Program-made: the position numbers and the translations under genes | Assembly: GCA_002292345.1 (NCBI GenBank) | Contig: DBBT01000038.1 | Location: forward strand, 7,786 to 13,164 | DNA from: Opitutia bacterium UBA977 | Lineage (GTDB): Bacteria; Verrucomicrobiota; Verrucomicrobiia; Opitutales; Coraliomargaritaceae | Length of the DNA: 5,379 bases | Direction of reading: 5' to 3' | The notes under the pieces: generated by a model | What the model was told of the DNA's origin: nothing | The model's database searches: none | What the model saw: only the letters and a program-made list of their open reading frames with translations | Part shown: one piece after another, positions 1 through 5,324 of the stretch | How the letters are laid out: each line of letters begins with the position of its first letter | How positions within the stretch are numbered: the stretch's first letter is position 1

Positions 1-1
1 A

Positions 2-1252
2 CACTCTGCGCATTTCCGCGTTGCCGCGGCACTGCTCTTGAGCAGTGCGCTGCCAGTTGCTGCCGACGTGCTTTACAGTAACTTGCAGGACCTTTCGATC
101 CCGACCAACTTCGACGGCGTCTATATAGACATTGAGAGCGGCACCAACGACACGTCGGGGACGACGTTCGATTGGGACGTTAACTTATTCTTCGGCGGGA
201 TCGGGGTAGTCAACAGCACTGGCTTCCAGCCAGTGCGCGAGACCGACGCTGGCAATGGCACGCTGAGCAATCTAGCGTGGGGCGATACGGTGAACTCTTC
301 GTCGACGTTCGACTCGAGCGGCGGCACTGGCGGTTCGACCGATCACCTCGGCAGCACTTTTACCGCCGGCACTGAGGGCTACATCGGATTTGAGCTTACC
401 GGCGGCAACTACGGTTGGATGCGCGTGGTGTTAGACGGCAGCGGCAGTGCTTTAGTCAAGGACTGGGCCTACGACACTAGCGGCGGCACTGGAGCCATCG
501 CCACCGGCAACGTCTTGCAAAGCGGCTCGACGGTTACGGTGGATTCATCCTCCGGTTCGTTCACGCTCGGCTCCGCCCTCAGCAACGATCAAAGCCTAGT
601 CAAAGCCGGCAGCGGCACCACCACGCTCAATGCAGCGAGTACCAATAGCGGCACGACTACTGTCAGTTCGGGCATGTTGCTGGTCAACGGCGACAACAGT
701 GCAGCGTCTGGCGCGGTCACCGTCGCCTCAGGTGCAAGCCTCGGTGGTAGTGGCATCATCGGCGGCGCCACGACCATCCAGTCGGGTGGTTTCCTAGCGC
801 CTGGTAACAGCCCTGGCATCTTGACCTTTAGCGACGATCTGACACTGGCCTCGGGTTCGTTTACCAATATGGAAATCACCGGCAGCACACGTGGCACCGA
901 CTATGACGGTATTGATGTGGGCGGTGCATTGACCTACGGCGGCGGGCTGACCTTGACATCGAATACCTTGATCGGGGTCGGCACATATAACCTGTTCGAC
1001 TTTACCGGTGATAACGCCAGTGAAAGCGGTGATTTTTCATCAATCACATTGAGCGGAACTGCCTACGCCAGTAACGCATTTATTCAAGACGGGGATGTTT
1101 GGGACGCGATTGTTGATAATCAGACCTATACTTACTCGCAGGTCACCGGCAATTTGGTCGTGGCTACGACCGCAGTTCCAGAGCCAGAAACCTTCGCACT
1201 GCTTGGTGGTCTGTTGGCCCTCGGTACCGTGATGCTGCGCCGCCGCCGCTAG
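2..1252 (+). CDS. PEP-CTERM sorting-domain protein with autotransporter-type beta-strand repeat (5' partial)
   Basis: This is a secreted, probably cell-surface protein whose start lies before the window. The frame is open from base 2, and the first 21 visible residues (HSAHFRVAAALLLSSALPVAA) read as the end of a signal peptide, with cleavage likely after VAA. The TTG at 38 is therefore an internal Leu codon. Visible residues about 22-175 form a beta-rich domain with a YGWMRV...DWAYDTSG signature seen in other PEP-CTERM proteins. Residues about 198-230 match the autotransporter-associated beta-strand repeat (LVKAGSGTTTLN...TTTVSSGMLLVNG), followed by GGSGIIGG and APGNSPG (266-272), typical of beta-helix stacks. 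The C-terminus has VPEP (392-395), a hydrophobic segment and a final RRRR, the signal that exosortase/archaeosortase-type sorting recognises. There is no C-terminal autotransporter barrel. The protein has no Cys and very few Lys. Its specific function is unknown; an adhesin, matrix or envelope role is only inferred. Confidence 0.9.
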   Translation, partial: HSAHFRVAAALLLSSALPVAADVLYSNLQDLSIPTNFDGVYIDIESGTNDTSGTTFDWDVNLFFGGIGVVNSTGFQPVRETDAGNGTLSNLAWGDTVNSSSTFDSSGGTGGSTDHLGSTFTAGTEGYIGFELTGGNYGWMRVVLDGSGSALVKDWAYDTSGGTGAIATGNVLQSGSTVTVDSSSGSFTLGSALSNDQSLVKAGSGTTTLNAASTNSGTTTVSSGMLLVNGDNSAASGAVTVASGASLGGSGIIGGATTIQSGGFLAPGNSPGILTFSDDLTLASGSFTNMEITGSTRGTDYDGIDVGGALTYGGGLTLTSNTLIGVGTYNLFDFTGDNASESGDFSSITLSGTAYASNAFIQDGDVWDAIVDNQTYTYSQVTGNLVVATTAVPEPETFALLGGLLALGTVMLRRRR

Positions 1253-1284
1253 GTTTGTATTTTTTAAGATTTTTCATATAGTTT

Positions 1285-1308
1285 TCAATCGGCTGGGGAG
1301 TCGATTGA
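1285..1308 (+). other. Small hairpin in the 3' UTR of the PEP-CTERM gene
   Basis: TCAATCG (1285-1291) and CGATTGA (1302-1308) form a perfect 7-bp stem with a 10-nt loop rich in G. It lies between the stop codon and the terminator hairpin, so it would be part of the 3' end of the mRNA. It may stabilise the transcript against exonucleases. It has no T-tract, so it is not itself a terminator. Confidence 0.4.
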
Positions 1309-1316
1309 TAGAGGTA

Positions 1317-1344
1317 AACGCCCCGAGCAATTCGGGCGTTTTTT
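1317..1344 (+). terminator. Rho-independent terminator of the PEP-CTERM gene
   Basis: AACGCCC (1317-1323) pairs with GGGCGTT (1334-1340). After a one-base bulge the stem extends by GA/TC, giving a GC-rich hairpin with a 5-nt loop (GCAAT). The stem runs directly into six T (1339-1344). It lies about 65 bases after the stop codon of the PEP-CTERM gene and should separate that gene from the downstream hydrolase genes. Read on the other strand the T-tract is weak, so it is mainly a + strand terminator. Confidence 0.85.
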
Positions 1345-1380
1345 GATGCCTGGAGGCCAAGGTTGAGACACTGATCTTTA

Positions 1381-1396
1381 GGTTACGTATTTTAGA
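1381..1396 (+). repeat. Left copy of imperfect 16-nt direct repeat
   Basis: GGTTACGTATTTTAGA here matches GGCTATGTATTTTAGA at 1766-1781 in 14 of 16 positions, including an exact 10-nt core GTATTTTAGA. The two copies are 385 bases apart and bracket the palindrome-rich stretch. They could be an aged target-site duplication, a duplicated regulatory site or a chance match. The A+T-rich core is not rare enough to exclude chance. Confidence 0.4.
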
Positions 1397-1455
1397 ACCG
1401 CAGATAGCCGCAGATCAAAATCTTTGTATCTGCGTTCACCCGTTTATCTGCGGTT
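1396..1455. repeat. Nested inverted repeat made of four CGCAGAT units
   Basis: The outer arms AACCGCAGATA (1396-1406) and TATCTGCGGTT (1445-1455) are perfect 11-bp inverted copies. Inside them CGCAGAT (1409-1415) and ATCTGCG (1428-1434) form a second perfect 7-bp inverted pair around a 12-nt loop. The same short unit therefore occurs twice in each orientation within 60 bases. The whole could fold as one long interrupted hairpin, or each half could act as a tandem site. The pattern resembles dispersed intergenic ATCTGCG repeats that I recall from environmental bacterial genomes including PVC members; that resemblance is from memory. There is no T-tract after it, so it is not a simple terminator. 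Confidence 0.75.
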
Positions 1456-1586
1456 GACATATTGCTCCGCGATCTCTGGCAGACCTCCTTCAGTTGATTC
1501 TTCTGTCGATCTGTAATGGTGTCAGAGTCAGCATATCCGCCGTGCGTCGGTATAGCCGTGTGCATCGTTTTCGCTTCTCTGACGGC

Positions 1587-1606
1587 GGCAATGACGGAGC
1601 ATTGCC
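1587..1606. repeat. Perfect 7-bp hairpin, possible dispersed repeat unit
   Basis: GGCAATG (1587-1593) and CATTGCC (1600-1606) are perfect inverted copies separated by ACGGAG. On the minus strand the unit reads GGAGGGCAATGCTCC then GTCATTGCCG. This GGAGGGC...GCTCC style resembles short repeats scattered between genes in some PVC bacteria, but I cannot confirm this without a genome search. It is not followed by a T-tract on either strand. Confidence 0.4.
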
Positions 1607-1651
1607 CTCCAATTGCTTGGGTTTTTGCCGCAGTTTAGGTATGTGCACGCA

Positions 1652-1743
1652 CCCTCTGAACGAGGGGTAGTCAGGGAACGGCAACGGGGGTACTATGTCA
1701 TGAAACCCATGAGGCAGGCAGTCCCGTTCACCGGTTGACGGGA
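1652..1743. repeat. Cluster of short hairpins
   Basis: Three small inverted repeats lie close together. CCCTC (1652-1656) pairs with GAGGG (1662-1666) over a 5-nt loop. TCATG (1698-1702) pairs with CATGA (1708-1712) over a 5-nt loop. TCCCGT (1722-1727) pairs with ACGGGA (1738-1743) and has the palindrome ACCGGT (1730-1735) in its loop. Each is short and could arise by chance. Together with the hairpin at 1587-1606 they suggest a structured or mobile noncoding element. Confidence 0.3.
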
Positions 1744-1750
1744 ACGATGA

Positions 1751-1778
1751 TTGGCGAATCCATGGGGCTATGTATTTT
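1751..1778 (+). promoter_or_regulatory. Weak candidate promoter for the GH95-SGNH genes
   Basis: TTGGCG (1751-1756) and TATTTT (1773-1778) each match the sigma-70 consensus in four of six positions, with a 16-nt spacer and TG directly before the -10. Transcription would start near 1785, leaving a leader of about 20 bases that still includes the ribosome-binding site at 1797-1804. The -10 lies in the right copy of the direct repeat. The matches are modest, so this is only a suggestion. Confidence 0.22.
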
Positions 1779-1781
1779 AGA
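1766..1781 (+). repeat. Right copy of imperfect 16-nt direct repeat
   Basis: This copy matches 1381-1396 in 14 of 16 positions, with the 10-nt core GTATTTTAGA exact. It sits just upstream of the GH95 start and overlaps the candidate -10 box. If the intervening DNA is an insertion, this would be its right-hand boundary. Confidence 0.4.
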
Positions 1782-1796
1782 CAAACACCATCAATT

Positions 1797-1804
1797 GGAA
1801 AGAG
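1797..1804 (+). promoter_or_regulatory. Ribosome-binding site that sets the GH95 start
   Basis: GGAAAGAG lies one base before the ATG at 1806, with the GGA part spaced six bases from it. The earlier in-frame ATG at 1770 has no purine-rich site at a suitable distance and would add 12 polar residues in front of the signal peptide. A later ATG at 1818 is also possible and would keep the signal peptide, but its upstream site is poorer. Confidence 0.55.
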
Positions 1805-1805
1805 C

Positions 1806-4448
1806 ATGAAACAGAGTATGAAAAAGTCGTTCCCCCTTGCGCTGATTTTATTGGCGGCTGGTTTTGCCGATGCCGCGCGCGCACCTGAAGCAAAGGCAGA
1901 TTATTTAGCCAATAAAAAGGCTAATATCGAAGCGCGCGGGAAGGTGTATAGCCCGCAACAGTGGAGTAATCATTTTGATCGGATCGACGCCAACCGCGAT
2001 GGTATCTTGACTGCGCAAGAGCAAGCCGAATTTGACCCCGCGAAACAGGCCGATTCCATGGTGGCGACGCCAGCATCCAAACCACCCGCACCCGTCAAGA
2101 CGCAGGCCGCTAAGTCAGCATCGAATACGACACCAGCCGTCACGGCGTCGAAGGCCCCCTTCGAAGGTAACCCCGCGACGACGGTGTGGTTCAATCAACC
2201 CGGCAAGGGCTTTGATCAGTCGCTGGTCCTCGGTAACGGCCGAATTGGGGCCATGGTATTTGGGGGTGTGGATGAAGAGCGCATTGTTTTGAATGAAGAG
2301 TCTGTTTGGTCTGGGTCACGTGGTGAGAACAATGTGTCCGGTGGCTATCAATATCTACCTGAAATGCGTCGTCTGCTCGCGGAGGAGAAGTTCACTGAAG
2401 CTAATGCGCTGAAGCGTAAGGCCTTTCCTACTATGGGAGAACCGCAATATTCAGATAAGATTTCGCCGTTCGGACGTTTTCAAACACTCGGCAACCTACG
2501 CTTGAAGTTCTCCGGCAACAGCGAGGTGGTTACGAATTACCGTCGTGAACTCGACCTGACTACAGGCTTGGCAGTCGTGAATTATCAACGCGGAGAGACG
2601 TCCTTCACTCGTGAGCATTTCGTGTCCGAACCAGCCGAAGTCTTTGTGTCTCGTCTAAGTGGTCCACAGACATTCACTATATCGATGGATCGCGCTGAAC
2701 GCTTTGTAACCACTGCAGTCGGTGATCGCGAATTGCTCATGACTGGGCACCTGAACGATGGTTATGATCAGGATGGTTTGCAGTATGTTGGCCGCTTGCG
2801 CGTTATTGGTGGTTCGGTGAAGGCTGTCGGTCATACGCTGGAGGTTGAATCTGACGGTGAGGTCTTGCTACTCTTCGCTGCGGCGACGGATTACCGAGGC
2901 ATTGCTGGACGCCAGCTATCGGATCCACTGGCTACAACAATCAGTGATCTCGACAAGGCCAAGGGCAAGTCCTTCGCACAATTACGCGCGGCGCAAAAGA
3001 CGGATCATGAGAACCTGTTTAACCGTGTGACCCTGACCTTGCCGAAAACGCAGAATAGCCGGTTGGCCACCGATCAACGTTTGGCTGCGTATCGAGAGGG
3101 TGCCGCGGATCCTGCTTTGTCTGCCTTGTTTGCGAACATGGGACGTTACTTGTTGATCGGCTCATCGCGTCCCGGTGGTTTGCCTGCAAATTTGCAGGGC
3201 ATCTGGGCCGAGGAAGTGCATACCATGTGGAATGGTGACTATCACTTTAATATCAATACCCAGATGAATTACTGGCCTGCGTTGACATGTAATCTGGTGG
3301 AAACACAGGAGCCGATGAATACCTTTATCGCCTCGCTGGTCGAGCCCGGCTCCAAGACTGCGAAGGCTTACTACAATTCACCCGGTTGGATTGCGCACCG
3401 ATTGACAAACATCTGGGGCTACACCGCACCGGCAGGAATGGACATCGGTGGACCTGCATGGCTCTGTGAGCACCTGTGGGAGCAGTATGCCTTCACCTTG
3501 GATAAGGACTATTTGGCGAAGGTTTACCCTATTATGCGCAGTAGTGTGGAATTCTATCTCTTCAACCTGTATGAAGAACCTGAAAACAAGTGGCTCGTGA
3601 CCGGTCCGTCCGCTTCGCCGGAGAATGGTTTTAATCAGCCCAATGGAAAGCCGGGCTCGGGTATTTGCCTCGGCCCAACAATCGACATGCAGCAACTGCG
3701 CGAACTCTTTGGCAACACCGTGCGTGCGGCGAAGATTCTTGGCGTGGATGCTGAATTGCAGAGCGAGCTGAAGACCAAGCGTGCTCGGCTCGCGCCGAAC
3801 CAGATCGCGCCGGATGGGGTGTTGCAGGAATGGCTCAAGCCCTACGAGGAGCGCGAACCGACTCACCGTCACTGCTCGCCGCTGTATGGGCTTTATCCGT
3901 ATTACGAAATTACAGCCGACGGCACACCTGAAATGGCAGAGGCCGCTCGTAAATTACTCGATCGCCGCGGTGTTGGGCAAAGCACCGGTTGGTCAAATGC
4001 GTGGCGCGTCAACCTTTGGGCGCGTTTGGGCGATGCGGAAAAGTCCATCGAGTTTGCACATCGTATGCTCACGGATAACTGCTTCGACAATATGCTGAGC
4101 CAATTTCGTCCGGTCCCACGTAAGCTGTTTCAAATCGAAGCGAATTTCGGCCTGACTGCCGGCATCGTTGAAATGCTGATGCAGAGTCAGCCGGACAGCG
4201 GCGAGATCGATGCCCAGCCCATTATTCGCTTGCTGCCCGCTCTGCCTAAAGAATGGCCCGCAGGTAAAGTGACCGGACTGTTGGCTCGTGGTGGCTTTGA
4301 AGTCGATATTGAGTGGGCCGACGGCGAAGTCGTTGAAGTGACGATCCATTCGCTCAAAGGCACCCCAGGCAAAGTGCGCTACGGATCGCAGATGATAGAG
4401 ATCAATCTCAAAGCCGGCGAAAGCCAGAAGCTGGCTGCCACTCGGTAG
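1806..4448 (+). CDS. Exported GH95-family alpha-L-fucosidase with N-terminal EF-hand
   Basis: Predicted inverting exo-enzyme that releases terminal alpha-L-fucose from glycans outside the cytoplasm. It has 880 residues from the chosen ATG. Residues 1-23 are a signal peptide (MKKS, hydrophobic core, GFADA). A canonical EF-hand loop, DANRDGILTAQE, is at 61-72, followed by a Pro/Ala/Lys/Ser/Thr linker (about 80-118). The GH95 part fills about 125-880: an N-terminal beta domain (LGNGRIGAMVFGG, then NEESVWSG ending near 170), the helical barrel with LPANLQGIW (459-467), HFNIN (480-484), SPE with E606, HRHCSPLYGLYP (from 687) and FQIEANFG (E778), and a C-terminal beta domain. By family knowledge N482/N484 should serve as or hold the catalytic base and E606 the acid. 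H480 is the residue type linked to fucose rather than L-galactose. E778 replaces an Asp usual in this motif. The family assignment is firm, while the natural substrate is inferred. It probably shares a transcript with the esterase gene. Confidence 0.93.
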   Translation: MKQSMKKSFPLALILLAAGFADAARAPEAKADYLANKKANIEARGKVYSPQQWSNHFDRIDANRDGILTAQEQAEFDPAKQADSMVATPASKPPAPVKTQAAKSASNTTPAVTASKAPFEGNPATTVWFNQPGKGFDQSLVLGNGRIGAMVFGGVDEERIVLNEESVWSGSRGENNVSGGYQYLPEMRRLLAEEKFTEANALKRKAFPTMGEPQYSDKISPFGRFQTLGNLRLKFSGNSEVVTNYRRELDLTTGLAVVNYQRGETSFTREHFVSEPAEVFVSRLSGPQTFTISMDRAERFVTTAVGDRELLMTGHLNDGYDQDGLQYVGRLRVIGGSVKAVGHTLEVESDGEVLLLFAAATDYRGIAGRQLSDPLATTISDLDKAKGKSFAQLRAAQKTDHENLFNRVTLTLPKTQNSRLATDQRLAAYREGAADPALSALFANMGRYLLIGSSRPGGLPANLQGIWAEEVHTMWNGDYHFNINTQMNYWPALTCNLVETQEPMNTFIASLVEPGSKTAKAYYNSPGWIAHRLTNIWGYTAPAGMDIGGPAWLCEHLWEQYAFTLDKDYLAKVYPIMRSSVEFYLFNLYEEPENKWLVTGPSASPENGFNQPNGKPGSGICLGPTIDMQQLRELFGNTVRAAKILGVDAELQSELKTKRARLAPNQIAPDGVLQEWLKPYEEREPTHRHCSPLYGLYPYYEITADGTPEMAEAARKLLDRRGVGQSTGWSNAWRVNLWARLGDAEKSIEFAHRMLTDNCFDNMLSQFRPVPRKLFQIEANFGLTAGIVEMLMQSQPDSGEIDAQPIIRLLPALPKEWPAGKVTGLLARGGFEVDIEWADGEVVEVTIHSLKGTPGKVRYGSQMIEINLKAGESQKLAATR

Positions 4449-4459
4449 TCTAGCTGAAT

Positions 4460-5272
4460 ATGACTATGCTAAATAGACGAATATGGCTCACCAGTTGCTT
4501 AGCTTTGACTGGAGCTCTTATGCTGGGCTCAGCAGTTGAGGGCGAAACGGCTTCGATCTGTGCACCTAGGTCTGGTGGTGATCACGTCCAATTACCTGCC
4601 TTTCAGAAGGGGAGTCGTCTATTGTTTCAGGGGGACTCGATTACCGACATGAATTGGGGCCGCAACGAGAAAGACCGGAATCATTACCTCGGCCATAGTT
4701 ACGTTTTTCTGCTGGCCGGGAGACTGGGTCTACAAATGCCAGAAGCTCAATTGGATTTTTATAACCGCGGCAAGAGCGGCAATGCGGTGGCCCAACTCCG
4801 CAAGCGCTGGCACAGCGATGCGATTGATATGAAGCCAGACCTGTTGAGTATTCTTATTGGAACCAACGATGTGGGCCAGGGCTTAAGGCATCCGGATCGG
4901 AAAGTGACGCCGAAAGCCTTCGAAGCCGATTATCGATTCATTCTCGATGCCAGCCGAAAGGCTAACCCCGACTTGCGTCTGGTGCTTTTGGATCCCTTTG
5001 TTCTCCCGACTGGAGCGCTAAGCAAGGGACAGGCCTATGCGGTGCGCCGCAAAGCGACGGACCAGTTGCGTGTGATCGTAGCCAAGCTGGCCAAAGAATA
5101 TGACGCGGTTCATATCAAGACGCAGGAGATTTTTGATGCTGCCGCGAAGTCCACGACTCCTGAGCACTGGATGTGGGATGGCATTCATCCCCTCCCGCAG
5201 GGGCACGAACTCATCGCTAGGCATTGGTTGCAGCAAGTCAGCGCGAGTTGGCCGCAGATATTATCGAAATAA
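4460..5272 (+). CDS. Exported SGNH/GDSL hydrolase, probable carbohydrate O-acyl esterase
   Basis: Predicted serine esterase of 270 residues, of the type that removes acetyl or similar ester groups from polysaccharides. All SGNH blocks are present: GDSIT (58-62, nucleophile S60), NRGKSG (102-107, oxyanion Gly), IGTND (133-137, Asn136) and DGIHP (240-244, catalytic D240 and H243). The length fits a single SGNH domain. The N-terminus has NRRIWL and then a hydrophobic stretch ending near GSAVEG, an export signal that could be Sec or, because of the twin Arg, Tat. The start is 11 nt after the GH95 stop, with no clear ribosome-binding site, which points to translational coupling; ATG at 4466 is an equally possible start. 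Its position suggests it de-esterifies the glycan attacked by the GH95 enzyme. The acyl group and sugar cannot be read from the sequence, and a lipase or thioesterase role is less likely. Confidence 0.88.
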   Translation: MTMLNRRIWLTSCLALTGALMLGSAVEGETASICAPRSGGDHVQLPAFQKGSRLLFQGDSITDMNWGRNEKDRNHYLGHSYVFLLAGRLGLQMPEAQLDFYNRGKSGNAVAQLRKRWHSDAIDMKPDLLSILIGTNDVGQGLRHPDRKVTPKAFEADYRFILDASRKANPDLRLVLLDPFVLPTGALSKGQAYAVRRKATDQLRVIVAKLAKEYDAVHIKTQEIFDAAAKSTTPEHWMWDGIHPLPQGHELIARHWLQQVSASWPQILSK

Positions 5273-5324
5273 ACTGCTCTTAAAAAAAGCAGAATAGAAA
5301 AGCAAAGAATCTGGCAGGAAAATT

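Larger units (their letters stand above)
1345..1805. other. Repeat-rich intergenic region without a convincing gene
   Basis: About 460 bases lie between the terminator of the PEP-CTERM gene and the start of the GH95 gene. On the + strand there is no open frame with a usable start. The minus strand has a 105-codon open frame (1490-1807), but it is Pro/Arg-rich, shows no recognisable domain and overlaps the start of the GH95 gene, so I do not call it. What the region does hold is a nested inverted repeat (1396-1455), a series of short hairpins (1587-1606, 1652-1666, 1722-1743), an imperfect direct repeat at both ends and a weak promoter candidate near 1751-1778. It could be a decayed or nonautonomous mobile element or dispersed repeat, with the promoter of the downstream operon at its right end. 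Confidence 0.6.

Noticed and set aside
38..40. TTG as start codon of the PEP-CTERM gene
   Set aside because: The frame is open upstream to base 2 and encodes the hydrophobic part of a signal peptide, so the TTG is an internal Leu codon and the gene is 5' truncated by the window.
1454..1482. Promoter with perfect TTGACA at 1454-1459
   Set aside because: At the normal 16-18 nt spacing the sequence is GC-rich with no TATAAT-like box, and the TTGACA arises partly from the repeat arm.
1770..1772. Earlier ATG for the GH95 gene
   Set aside because: No suitable ribosome-binding site lies before it, it overlaps the direct repeat and promoter candidate, and it would put 12 extra residues before a normal signal peptide.
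1490..1807. 105-codon open frame on the minus strand in the intergenic region
   Set aside because: The peptide is Pro/Arg-rich, has no domain or signal I recognise, overlaps the start and ribosome-binding site of the GH95 gene and covers the hairpin cluster. It is more likely a chance open frame.
3378..3872. 164-codon minus-strand open frame inside the GH95 gene, and other shorter frames within the three genes
   Set aside because: They are opposite-strand or shifted shadows of strongly supported coding sequence, with no domains or start signals of their own.
4487..4498. Lipobox LTSC in the SGNH hydrolase (Cys13)
   Set aside because: Only about six residues separate the Arg pair from the Cys, too few for a lipoprotein signal hydrophobic region, and the hydrophobic stretch continues after the Cys.
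5274..5292. CTGCT...AGCAG hairpin after the esterase gene as a terminator
   Set aside because: The stem is only 5 bp, the A-run is in the loop and no T-tract follows on the + strand.
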